DNA of 64,000 nt from the NCBI GenBank assembly GCA_017442315.1, contig JAFRZX010000165.1, forward strand, positions 1 to 64,000, written 5' to 3'. A program made the position numbers and the translations under genes. Under the pieces are notes generated by a model, which worked only from the letters and a program-made list of their open reading frames with translations, ran no database searches and had not been told where the DNA came from. The stretch is from Bacteroidales bacterium (lineage in GTDB: Bacteria; Bacteroidota; Bacteroidia; Bacteroidales; UBA932). Positions 54,125-61,697 of this stretch are shown here, one piece after another (the first letter of the stretch is position 1; every line of letters starts with the position of its first letter).

Positions 54125-55009
54125 TCATTTATTCCAGAAATCATAAAAATTGAACCATTGTCTCGGATAATTCCGAACTACTTCCTCCAGGGAAGCCACA
54201 TATGCGTTCAACAGTTCATCGGAGTTACTGATCGTATGCACCGGCTCAGTAAACATGAAACGGTAACAGCATCCCTTTTCTCTTACAGAATAGTAGAACA
54301 CCACCGGCACCTTGCATTTAACTGCTATACGGAAAGGACCGGATGGAAAAGATGCTTTCCCACCCATGAACTCTCTCTCTACAGCCGATGCTTTGTCAAT
54401 ATGACGGTCTCCATTAAAGCATACATATTCCCCTGCATTCAAAGCAATCTTTATCTGAAGCATAGCCTCAAGAGACCCTTTATTCACAGGAATGACCTTA
54501 TAGTCATACTCATGCGCATTCTTTTCCAGCACCTCTCTTACACTGCCATGCTCTGCATCAAACATCACTATATTTATCTTGCGACCATATTTTCCGAAAA
54601 AAACAGACCCTGCCTCCCAGCATCCCACGTGAGCTCCTATCAATATGACTCCACTTTGACCGTCAATTATTTCCAGAAATCGTTCATACCGGTCAAACTC
54701 AAACCGGAACCTATCCTGCATACCTGCCCTCAAAGCAATCTTGTCAATCAAAGTCTGCCCGAAAGTAAAATAATGCATGTAAAGTTCCCAGACAGAACGA
54801 AATATACTGTAGCCAAGACGTTTACGATTATACGACCATATTGCCTTAGTCGCCACTGGTGCGAAAGGAATAAAATAAACAGCTACAAATGCAAGCATAA
54901 AATAGGCACATCTGACACCGAACAGTCTGATTATATAGACGAAGAATGCATTTCCGAATCTTCCCCCACGCGACTGCCCTTTCCATTGTCTTTCAGATGC
55001 CTTATCCAT
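54125..55009 (-). CDS. LpxL/HtrB-family acyltransferase
   Basis: A 294-residue membrane-associated acyltransferase. An N-terminal hydrophobic helix (residues 24-50) is followed by GAHVGCWEAG, the H-x4-E catalytic motif of lipid A late acyltransferases, and FNGDRHIDKAS. In aryl polyene clusters an LpxL-like enzyme may attach the polyene to a lipid. It overlaps the ACP gene by 8 bp, in keeping with the use of an acyl-ACP donor. Involvement in true lipid A synthesis cannot be excluded. Confidence 0.85.
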   Translation of the reverse strand: MDKASERQWKGQSRGGRFGNAFFVYIIRLFGVRCAYFMLAFVAVYFIPFAPVATKAIWSYNRKRLGYSIFRSVWELYMHYFTFGQTLIDKIALRAGMQDRFRFEFDRYERFLEIIDGQSGVILIGAHVGCWEAGSVFFGKYGRKINIVMFDAEHGSVREVLEKNAHEYDYKVIPVNKGSLEAMLQIKIALNAGEYVCFNGDRHIDKASAVEREFMGGKASFPSGPFRIAVKCKVPVVFYYSVREKGCCYRFMFTEPVHTISNSDELLNAYVASLEEVVRNYPRQWFNFYDFWNK

Positions 55010-55247
55010 TTATCCTCTTATAGAGAAGCTCATAGAAATCGTCAAAGGTCTTCACACCTACAAAATCCGGAGCTGTAAGCGTAATTCCAAAGTTCTGCTC
55101 AACCAGAACCACTACATCGACAAGGTCAAGACTATCCAATCCCAGAGTTTCCTTCAAAGGAGCATCAGGGAGCAATGTCTCTACATCTGTCTCGAATTCA
55201 TCAGCCAATACTTCATTAGCCTTGAGAATAATTTCTTCTTTAGTCAT
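55002..55247 (-). CDS. Acyl carrier protein
   Basis: An 81-residue ACP with Ser39 in TLGLDSLDLVD as the phosphopantetheine attachment site and helix III FVGVKTFDDFYELL. It overlaps the LpxL-like gene by 8 bp and lies 14 bp downstream of a KS gene. Confidence 0.92.
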   Translation of the reverse strand: MTKEEIILKANEVLADEFETDVETLLPDAPLKETLGLDSLDLVDVVVLVEQNFGITLTAPDFVGVKTFDDFYELLYKRING

Positions 55248-55261
55248 GATAGTCAGTCTTA

Positions 55262-56485
55262 TTATTTGAATTTTCTTATAATCAAAGTCGAATTAGTTCC
55301 GCCAAAACCGAATGAATTGCTAAGGAAAGCATCAAAGTCGACATCCACCCTGCGATTTGGGATATTGAGACCGGCTGCTGCTTCATCTGGTTCCTCAAGA
55401 TTAAGGTTAGGGGCAATGAAACCATTCTGCATCATCAGAATCGAATATATCACTTCTGAAGCACCTGCCATCCACATTTCATGACCGGTAAGCGACTTGG
55501 TTGAAGTGACATAAGGCTTATGTTCACCGAAAACTTCATCGATGGCCTTTGCTTCATTACTGTCACCAACCGGAGTAGAAGTAGCATGTGCGTTTACATA
55601 TCCTATCTCATTAAGATCTATTCCGGCATCACGTATTGCCATCATCAATGAACGCTTTGGACCATCTACATTTGGGACTGATATATGATCTCCATTAGAT
55701 GAGAATCCATAACCGATAACCTCAGCAATTATTGTTGCACCTCTTTTTACAGCAGACTCATAGCTTTCAAGAATCACTGTCGCAGCTCCACCGCTGGGAA
55801 CAAGACCGTCACGGTTCCTGTCAAAAGGTCTAGAAGCCTTCTGAGGTTCATCCTCCCTTGTAGAAAATGCGCTCAACCCATCGAAATTTCCTACAGAATA
55901 TACATTCACTTCCTCTGCACCTCCACATATCATGCAGTCCTGCAGTCCACTCTTTATAAGAAGATAGGCCATTCCTATGGAGTGCGATCCACTTGCACAA
56001 GCACCGGAAACGGTAAAATTGATACCACGGAGATTGAATATCGTAGAAAGGTTCATAGTAATAGTCGAGTTCATTGACTGAAAGATATTGCCCGATCCGA
56101 CCATTGCCGTATTCTTCTTTTCTCTTATGATATCAATGCCGGATATTACTGCTTCCGCACTGCTATCGTTTCCATACAGAATACCAACTTCCCTCTCAGC
56201 AAGAAAGGCTGCATCGATGCCTGCTTGTTCAAGTGCCTGACATGTAGCGACATATGCATATTTACCTTCTTCAGGAAGACATAATCTCTGACGTCTATCC
56301 AGTTTACCCTTCAAATCTGGAATCCTGACAATTCCTGTCAAGGCCGAACGATAGCCGATATTCTTTCTCTCTGGATCGATACCGATACCGGAACGTCCTT
56401 CATACAAAGACTGCTTAACCTGCTCCAGATTCTCTCCTATGCAGGACCAGATTCCCATCCCTGTTATTACAACTCTCCTATCCAT
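55262..56485 (-). CDS. Beta-ketoacyl-ACP synthase (FabF/FabB-like)
   Basis: A 407-residue condensing enzyme with Cys163 in VSGACASGS, His in NAHATSTPVGDSN, and His in SLTGHEMWMAGASE; VVITGMGIWSC at the start and LSNSFGFGGTN at the end are typical. It is the third active-site-complete KS of the cluster. Its position with ACP and FabG recalls the ApeR/FabB-like condensing enzyme of other aryl polyene systems, so it may handle the first extension or general elongation. Gaps of 3 and 14 bp separate it from neighbours. Confidence 0.9.
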   Translation of the reverse strand: MDRRVVITGMGIWSCIGENLEQVKQSLYEGRSGIGIDPERKNIGYRSALTGIVRIPDLKGKLDRRQRLCLPEEGKYAYVATCQALEQAGIDAAFLAEREVGILYGNDSSAEAVISGIDIIREKKNTAMVGSGNIFQSMNSTITMNLSTIFNLRGINFTVSGACASGSHSIGMAYLLIKSGLQDCMICGGAEEVNVYSVGNFDGLSAFSTREDEPQKASRPFDRNRDGLVPSGGAATVILESYESAVKRGATIIAEVIGYGFSSNGDHISVPNVDGPKRSLMMAIRDAGIDLNEIGYVNAHATSTPVGDSNEAKAIDEVFGEHKPYVTSTKSLTGHEMWMAGASEVIYSILMMQNGFIAPNLNLEEPDEAAAGLNIPNRRVDVDFDAFLSNSFGFGGTNSTLIIRKFK

Positions 56486-56488
56486 ATT

Positions 56489-57235
56489 TTATGTGTACAA
56501 TCCTCCGTTGATAGATATGACTTCACCTGTTATATATGAGGAATTCTCCGATGCCAGAAAGGCGACAAGTTCAGCAACCTCAGAAGGCTCACCGAACCTT
56601 CCTGTTGGAATAAGCTTCTTCAGTTCTGCTTCCGGCAGATCTCCTGTCATATCCGTACGGATGAATCCAGGAGCTACTGCATTCACTGTAATCTTCTTTT
56701 TGGCAACTTCCTGCGCAAGAGCTTTTGTAGCAGCAATTATTCCTCCTTTTGCCGCTGAATAGTTGGTCTGCCCAGCCATCCCCTTGATGCCTGAAAGAGA
56801 AACCATATTGATGATTCTGCCCCATTTGGCCACAATCATGTTCTTTAAAAGCGGCTGAGTCACATTAAAGAAGCCGTCAAGAGAAATATCAAGAACTTTA
56901 CGCCAGTCATCAGCCGGCATCCACATCATAAGATTATCCTTCCTGATACCGGCATTGTTCACAAGCACTTCGATGTATTCTCCGGGATGTTCCTCATGCC
57001 ACTTGGCCAAAGCACCGGAAGTATCATCTGCGTTGGAAACATCAAAACGCAGGAGTTCTCCATCTGAACCTGCCATACGGATCTCCTCCAAAGTATTTTC
57101 CGCTTCCTGCTGATTCGATACAAAATTGACCAAAATGAAATATCCGTCCTTTGCAAGACGCACTGCAACCGCCCTTCCGATACCACGGCTGGCACCGGTC
57201 ACCAAAGCATATCTTTTTCTATTGTCTGATCCCAT
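56489..57235 (-). CDS. 3-oxoacyl-ACP reductase (FabG-like SDR)
   Basis: A 248-residue classical SDR: VTGASRGIGRAVA for NADPH binding, NNAGIRKDNLM, the Ser of MVSLSG, the Tyr-Lys pair in YSAAKGG and GFIRTDMTG are all FabG-like. It reduces the 3-keto group in each extension cycle (ApeQ role). It lies between the ammonia-lyase (14 bp) and KS (3 bp) genes. Confidence 0.9.
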   Translation of the reverse strand: MGSDNRKRYALVTGASRGIGRAVAVRLAKDGYFILVNFVSNQQEAENTLEEIRMAGSDGELLRFDVSNADDTSGALAKWHEEHPGEYIEVLVNNAGIRKDNLMMWMPADDWRKVLDISLDGFFNVTQPLLKNMIVAKWGRIINMVSLSGIKGMAGQTNYSAAKGGIIAATKALAQEVAKKKITVNAVAPGFIRTDMTGDLPEAELKKLIPTGRFGEPSEVAELVAFLASENSSYITGEVISINGGLYT

Positions 57236-57249
57236 TTTCCGTTACGAAT

Positions 57250-58800
57250 TTAAAAAGCTTTGCTTTCTGCCATAAGAACTTGCAGGTTCCTGATTTCCTG
57301 ATACTTAGGCGTATCATCCACAAACACCGGTACAACTTCTCTTACAAGGTCATATACTCGACGCGATGCAGGGCAGAGTCTGTCGGATATATTCAGACAA
57401 TCAACTGCCTGAACAAGAGCCATAAGATGGATTGCCATCACCTGATATCCGTTCTCGATTACATGACGACATATCAGGGCAGAATTGGTCCCCATACTGA
57501 CAATATCCTGATTATCATTATTGTTTGGTATGGAGTGAACATACATTGGATTTGAAAGGGTCTGGGACTCTGCAGTCGTTGAGGTAGCGGTAAACTGAGA
57601 TGCCTGAAGACCATAGTTCAATCCCAATGTACCGAGATTCACAAATGGGGGAAGTATTCCGTTTATACGATCATGGAAAAGATAATTCATCTGACGCTCG
57701 GCAAGCATGGTCATCTTAGTTACTGCGATCTTAAGCTTGTCCATCTCAAACGAGACATAATCACCATGGAAATTTCCGCCATGTATGACAGTAGCATTTT
57801 CCGGATCGATTATCGGATTATCATCTGCAGAATTGAGTTCATTTACAAGCACCTTCTCAGCATTATCTATTTCATCCAGAACCGGTCCTAATATCTGGGG
57901 AATGCAGCGAAGGGAATAATATGGCTGTACCTTATGTTCAAAGACTTCCTGTTCATGACGATGATATAGTTCATCTTCCCTGTTGCGCAGACATGCACTA
58001 CCTCTGGAAATGTCACGCAATCTGGCGGCAATCGTCCTCTGTCCGTCATGCTTCTTAAGCGAATTCAGCGTTTCAGACATGAAATCATCATATGAAGAAG
58101 CAATCTCATTCATCATCACTGATGCCATTATGCTCCAGTCAAGCAACTTCCTGGAACGCAGAAGATTCACCAGACCGATTCCTGTCATTACAGCTGTTCC
58201 GTTTGTTACTGCCAGACCTTCACGGACATGCATCTTCAGCGGTTCCAGACCTGTCTCGGCAAAAACCTCCGATGTCCTCCGCATCTTTCCTTGATAAGAA
58301 ACCTCACCCTCGCCTATCAATGCCAAAGCAATATGCGCCAGCTGGACAAGGTCTCCGCTTGCACCGACACTTCCATGTTCCGGAATCATAGGGTATATTC
58401 CCCTGTTGAGGAACTCCAGCAGCAAGTCTATGACCTGAATGTTTACACCGGAATGAGCCTGGACAAAAGTCATCAACCTTGCAAGCATGGCGGCACGGAC
58501 ATATTCATCAGAAAGAGGCTTTCCCGCACCTGTAGAATGGCTGCGGATGATATTATATTGCAGTTCCTTCAGATGATTGTCATCAATCCTCCATTGAGCC
58601 ATCGGCCCGAATCCGGTATTTATTCCATATATGACCTTATCTTTTGAGAAACTTTCCAGAAACTCATAGCATTCTGTTATTCTCCTCCTGCATTCCGATG
58701 AAACTGAAATAACACAATCCTTCCCACTTAGAGCAGCTTCTACATCTTCCAGTGACAAAGATAAGTCTATACATATCTGATTCATAAAGTTGCTATACAT
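57250..58800 (-). CDS. Aromatic amino acid ammonia-lyase (HAL/TAL family)
   Basis: A 516-residue lyase. Ala147-Ser148-Gly149 in GSVGASGDLVQLAH form the MIO electrophile, Tyr58 in IYGINTGFG is the catalytic base and FGxx-type loops are complete. The selectivity site is RSHSTG (Ser87-His88), as in histidine lyases but also in tyrosine ammonia-lyases of flexirubin producers, as I recall. In this pigment cluster it most likely deaminates tyrosine (perhaps phenylalanine) to a cinnamate-type starter. It is the first gene of the operon. A -7-like box TCAATTTG lies at 58812-58819 on the minus strand; the second Met (58785) is an alternative start. Confidence 0.88.
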   Translation of the reverse strand: MYSNFMNQICIDLSLSLEDVEAALSGKDCVISVSSECRRRITECYEFLESFSKDKVIYGINTGFGPMAQWRIDDNHLKELQYNIIRSHSTGAGKPLSDEYVRAAMLARLMTFVQAHSGVNIQVIDLLLEFLNRGIYPMIPEHGSVGASGDLVQLAHIALALIGEGEVSYQGKMRRTSEVFAETGLEPLKMHVREGLAVTNGTAVMTGIGLVNLLRSRKLLDWSIMASVMMNEIASSYDDFMSETLNSLKKHDGQRTIAARLRDISRGSACLRNREDELYHRHEQEVFEHKVQPYYSLRCIPQILGPVLDEIDNAEKVLVNELNSADDNPIIDPENATVIHGGNFHGDYVSFEMDKLKIAVTKMTMLAERQMNYLFHDRINGILPPFVNLGTLGLNYGLQASQFTATSTTAESQTLSNPMYVHSIPNNNDNQDIVSMGTNSALICRHVIENGYQVMAIHLMALVQAVDCLNISDRLCPASRRVYDLVREVVPVFVDDTPKYQEIRNLQVLMAESKAF

Positions 58801-58858
58801 CTAATATTACCCAAATTGACCTGCAAAAAAACGAAATTTCCTCCTATTTACCAAATCG

Positions 58859-59764
58859 TTACTCATTTTTATTAAGAAACTCACTGATTTCAGATTCATC
58901 CAAAGTGATGTAGTCGTACTCTTTCAGCAGACGGCCATCCTCAATGGCCAATATCACCGGCATGGAGCCATCAGTAACCGGCAGAAACACCTTATGATGC
59001 AGAACGGTATAAGGAAATCTTTTCCCGTCAGCGAACTCATCAAAGAAAGGCATTATGTCCGTATCCTCCTTTGTCGTCTTCATGAAAAAGAAATAAATAT
59101 CTTCCTCTGAAAGACCGTGACGATTGATAATGCCTGTCAATTTCACCATCGTATTACGGCAGAACTCACATTTTGAGCTGAAAAAGCATACGACCTTCCT
59201 GCCATCGTCCAGGCCGGATTCCTCTACTACTTCATCTAATCTTTCCTGCACCACATCGTTTGGAGTTCGTCCGATACGAAGATATGCATCAGGGGGCAAT
59301 ATTATAAAGATCACTGCCAGGATTACAATATATGCAGGGAAGATCCATATCGTCTTTACATTCAGATTGCGTGAGGGGGTTTTCCAGACAAAAGCCAGAG
59401 CGATGCACGATACCGCATTCTTCAAAAGAGAAGCTTTAGGATCCATATCTATCAACTCTCCTAAACAATGACAACTTTCTGTATCACCTATGAAGATCCT
59501 CCATAACAGAAATGCAGAGAATCCTCCCAGCATCAATGCATAGGTCCAGCTTGCTGCACGGAACCATATGCGTGTCACAAAAAGTACTCCGACAAGAAGT
59601 TCTATCCCAACCAAAAGACGGGAAAGGATTGAAGAAAAGTCAAAACCCGACAAACCCAAAGAAAAGACGTAAAGTTCAAAATCCTCTATAGAAATAAGTT
59701 TAAGGATAGCTGAAACGCAGAATACCATTCCAAGAACTATCCTTACAAGATGCTTCCAAATCAT
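58859..59764 (-). CDS. MauE/DoxX-like membrane protein with thioredoxin-type domain
   Basis: A 301-residue protein. The first half has four membrane helices of the MauE/DoxX type (IWKHLVRIVLGMVFCVSAILK-like start, then LLVGIELLVGVLF), with Cys in SCHCLGE between helices; a fifth helix (about 140-160) leads to a periplasmic domain of thioredoxin type with SSKCEFCRNTM as the redox CxxC. It probably supplies or removes electrons for disulfide exchange in an exported protein. The small Cys-rich lipoprotein encoded just upstream, across a terminator, is the obvious candidate substrate. Confidence 0.75.
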   Translation of the reverse strand: MIWKHLVRIVLGMVFCVSAILKLISIEDFELYVFSLGLSGFDFSSILSRLLVGIELLVGVLFVTRIWFRAASWTYALMLGGFSAFLLWRIFIGDTESCHCLGELIDMDPKASLLKNAVSCIALAFVWKTPSRNLNVKTIWIFPAYIVILAVIFIILPPDAYLRIGRTPNDVVQERLDEVVEESGLDDGRKVVCFFSSKCEFCRNTMVKLTGIINRHGLSEEDIYFFFMKTTKEDTDIMPFFDEFADGKRFPYTVLHHKVFLPVTDGSMPVILAIEDGRLLKEYDYITLDESEISEFLNKNE

Positions 59765-59785
59765 AAGTAACCTTATAAGATTATC

Positions 59786-59818
59786 AAAAAAAGAGCAGCA
59801 TCACTCTGAGCTGCTCTT
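59786..59818 (-). terminator. Terminator between lipoprotein and MauE-thioredoxin genes
   Basis: AAGAGCAGC (59791-59799) and GCTGCTCTT (59810-59818) form a 9-bp perfect stem with a 10-nt loop. On the minus strand it is followed by a run of seven T. It lies 17 bp after the lipoprotein gene and 22 bp before the MauE gene, so partial read-through would set their ratio. Confidence 0.85.
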
Positions 59819-59835
59819 CTCTTCTTCATTAGCAA

Positions 59836-60018
59836 TTAGGCTCTTTCGCAGTCAATTACACCAGGGGTCTCGATATCATCACAATCACCAGCCCACTCCT
59901 GCTCAACAACGATAGAAGGCATATCTACTGAAGTACATTTACACATTGTAGACTTGTTGCATGACGCAAGTAAAAGAGTTCCAGCTGCTACAGCCAGGAA
60001 AAGAACAACTTTTTTCAT
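59836..60018 (-). CDS. Small Cys-rich lipoprotein, unknown function
   Basis: A 60-residue lipoprotein precursor. MKKVVLFLAVAAGTLLLASC ends in a lipobox (LLASC), so Cys20 would be lipidated. The mature 41 residues hold four further Cys (positions 26, 28, 46 and 57), enough for two disulfides, and many acidic residues (DCDDIETPG). No family recognised. The promoter has a C9/G9 run in its spacer and a strong terminator follows the gene. The downstream MauE-thioredoxin protein could form its disulfides. It might be a surface peptide, toxin, signal or ligand; none is demonstrated. Confidence 0.75.
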   Translation of the reverse strand: MKKVVLFLAVAAGTLLLASCNKSTMCKCTSVDMPSIVVEQEWAGDCDDIETPGVIDCERA

Positions 60019-60056
60019 AATTGTTATTTTTAAAGGGTTATTAAATTAAAATCGTG

Positions 60057-60090
60057 CAAATATACTATTACCCCCCCCCATAATTCCAAA
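60057..60090 (-). promoter_or_regulatory. Promoter with nine-base G/C run in its spacer
   Basis: On the minus strand TTTG (60087-60090), a 22-bp spacer, then TATATTTG (60057-60064). Nine consecutive C on the plus strand (60071-60079) lie inside the spacer. The usual spacing is about 19-21 bp, so loss or gain of one or two bases would move the promoter toward or away from its best spacing. Confidence 0.6.
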
Positions 60091-60095
60091 TATAA

Positions 60096-60212
60096 TTCAT
60101 TGATCTTGAAAATTTTCGCCAATTCGTGTACCAACGCTTCGCAAAATCCTGCACGAAGACCTTCTTGCTGCAATCGGGCATCAAGACTTTAGAAAGTGGG
60201 CAAAAAGTATGA
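60096..60212 (+). other. Gene-free stretch with a possible coding remnant and hairpin
   Basis: The region 60019-60410 holds no intact gene. From 60096 a 38-codon open frame without ATG ends at 60210-60212; it reads like ordinary protein (QFVYQRFAKSC, KTFLLQSGIK) but I recognise no family, so it may be the tail of a lost gene. At 60252-60283 an imperfect hairpin (GCCCCATGACTGT with ACAGCTATGAGGC) precedes T-rich sequence on the minus strand and could be a terminator left over from it. Confidence 0.3.
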
Positions 60213-60303
60213 TATCCTGTAAACAAATTTCAGGACGAGTCATAAAGAAAAGCCCCATGACTGTCGAGAAACAGCTATGAGGCAATACATTATCTCAACA
60301 TAA

Positions 60304-60402
60304 ATTTTAAACAGCTTCTAAGCATGAATGATTTTTTTAATTAACTTCACCAAACTGACATATAAAATATGTAAGTTTGCAATTTAAGAAGCTGTTTAAA
60401 AT
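60304..60402. repeat. 16-bp inverted repeat pair of the AGAAGCTGTTTAAA family
   Basis: ATTTTAAACAGCTTCT (60304-60319) and its exact reverse complement AGAAGCTGTTTAAAAT (60387-60402) flank 67 bp. The right copy ends 8 bp before the start of the next gene. The core element also occurs before maf (32301-32314). Confidence 0.7.
60372..60379 (+). promoter_or_regulatory. -7 box of the beta-barrel gene
   Basis: TAAGTTTG, 31 bp before the ATG and 7 bp before the AGAAGCTGTTTAAA element, which would lie at the start of the transcript. Confidence 0.5.
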
Positions 60403-60410
60403 CAAAGAGG

Positions 60411-60953
60411 ATGAAATATCATATTCATATACTGATAACAATGATTCTCACATCCTGCTTCTTCAATGACCTGAAGGCAGGAAATGACAGGCCCAAGGCT
60501 ATAGAAGTTGAAATCAGTGCCGGATTTTCATTAGCCCCGAAAGCTGAGGCAGGAATGCATGTGATGGCGGAAGCGCGGTGGAATCTGCCAGGCTGTCGTT
60601 TTGACATAGGTCTGCAGGCTGCAAACGGAGGCATCTTCTTCAAAGAAAGACAAGAAGATGTGAAATTCAACCTGATTGCTTCTGTATTTGCCGACTATAA
60701 TTTCAGAACCTCAGGAAAACTTACACCTTTTGCCGGTCTGGGCGCAGGATATTTCATGGCAGAGTCGGCAATACTTCTTCAGGATTCGCCTTCATCTGCA
60801 ACCATACATGGCCCTGCAATCACCCCACGCATAGGAATCGAACTGTTTCATCACCTTCGTATTACGGCACATTACCGTCTGACCCTCAAGCAAGACATGT
60901 CACATTGGGGAATCAGTCTGGGCTGGAGTTTCGGAGGAGGACCACGCAGATAA
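60411..60953 (+). CDS. Putative outer-membrane beta-barrel protein
   Basis: A 180-residue exported protein. The N-terminus has a signal peptide (HIHILITMILTSCFFNDLKA), with a Cys that could be a weak lipobox. The mature part has alternating hydrophobic strands (IEVEISAGFSLAP, LTPFAGLGAGYFM, LRITAHYRLTL, WGISLGWSF) like eight-stranded barrels of the OmpX or PorT-type fold. Function unknown. It is preceded by a -7 box and the recurring 16-bp element. Confidence 0.65.
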   Translation: MKYHIHILITMILTSCFFNDLKAGNDRPKAIEVEISAGFSLAPKAEAGMHVMAEARWNLPGCRFDIGLQAANGGIFFKERQEDVKFNLIASVFADYNFRTSGKLTPFAGLGAGYFMAESAILLQDSPSSATIHGPAITPRIGIELFHHLRITAHYRLTLKQDMSHWGISLGWSFGGGPRR

Positions 60954-60977
60954 GCCGCATGTTTAAAACATTCTTGC

Positions 60978-60985
60978 TATCTTTG
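60978..60985 (+). promoter_or_regulatory. -7 box of the queuosine-precursor transporter gene
   Basis: TATCTTTG lies 19 bp before the ATG. The leader is too short for a preQ1 riboswitch. Confidence 0.5.
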
Positions 60986-61004
60986 CCAAGCCAAAAACAA
61001 GACC

Positions 61005-61697
61005 ATGCAAAACGAACTTCTTATAATCACATCATTCATAATCATTTACGGATGTGCGATACTTTTCTACAGATTTTTTGGGAAAGGAGGCCTCCTTGCA
61101 TTCAATGTAGTTGCGACAATACTTGCCAACATAGAGGTTCTTCTTATTGTAGATGCATTCGGAGTTGAAATGACCCTTGGTAACGTATTGTTTGCCAGTA
61201 CATTCCTAATAACAGACGTGCTGAGCGAAAACCACGGGAAGAAAGACGCCAGCAGAGCCGTAGTAATCAGTACGGCATGTTCCATCCTCTTCATCATATT
61301 ATCTCAGATGTGGCTTCTGTATACACCTGGAAAAAGCGATTGGGCAAGCGAATCATTCAATACGATATTCAGCAGCACTCCGCGCATCGTATGCGCATCA
61401 CTGCTTGTATATCTCATCTCACAGCTAACAGACGTATGGCTTTACCACAAATGGTGGGATTGGTGCAGAAAACGATTCGGAGACAGCAGGAAGGGCCTGT
61501 GGATAAGGAATAACGGCTCCACCATGATTTCCCAGCTTCTCAACACCCTGCTATATACATTCTTCGCATTCTACGGTACATATCCGATTGAAACCTTGTT
61601 TTCAATCTTTGCAAGTTCGTATATCATATATTTCATAATCAGCATATTGGACACACCGTTTGTCTATCTGTGCCGGATAATTAATGAAAAACGATGA
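61005..61697 (+). CDS. Queuosine precursor transporter, YhhQ/VUT family
   Basis: A 230-residue protein with six membrane helices. IVDAFGVEMTLGNVLFASTFLITDVLSENHGKK-type sequence (about residues 47-75), YLISQLTDVW and the aromatic KWWDWCRKR loop match the YhhQ family, which imports preQ0, preQ1 or queuine. This agrees with QueA in the window: the cell could make queuosine tRNA from salvaged precursor. It overlaps the symporter gene by 4 bp (ATGA). Confidence 0.88.
   Translation: MQNELLIITSFIIIYGCAILFYRFFGKGGLLAFNVVATILANIEVLLIVDAFGVEMTLGNVLFASTFLITDVLSENHGKKDASRAVVISTACSILFIILSQMWLLYTPGKSDWASESFNTIFSSTPRIVCASLLVYLISQLTDVWLYHKWWDWCRKRFGDSRKGLWIRNNGSTMISQLLNTLLYTFFAFYGTYPIETLFSIFASSYIIYFIISILDTPFVYLCRIINEKR

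Noticed and set aside
37123..58800. Flexirubin (DarA/DarB) cluster
   Set aside because: No aromatase/cyclase of DarA type and no KASIII-like DarB was found among the KS genes, so only the aryl polyene part is supported.
57250..58800. Histidine ammonia-lyase for histidine breakdown
   Set aside because: No urocanase, imidazolonepropionase or formiminotransferase gene is next to it; it heads a pigment operon.
60096..60212. Small plus-strand gene
   Set aside because: There is no ATG or promoter and the frame is only 38 codons; kept only as a possible remnant.
60954..61004. preQ1 riboswitch before the queuosine-precursor transporter
   Set aside because: Only 50 bp separate the genes and the leader after the -7 box is about 13 nt, too short for an aptamer.
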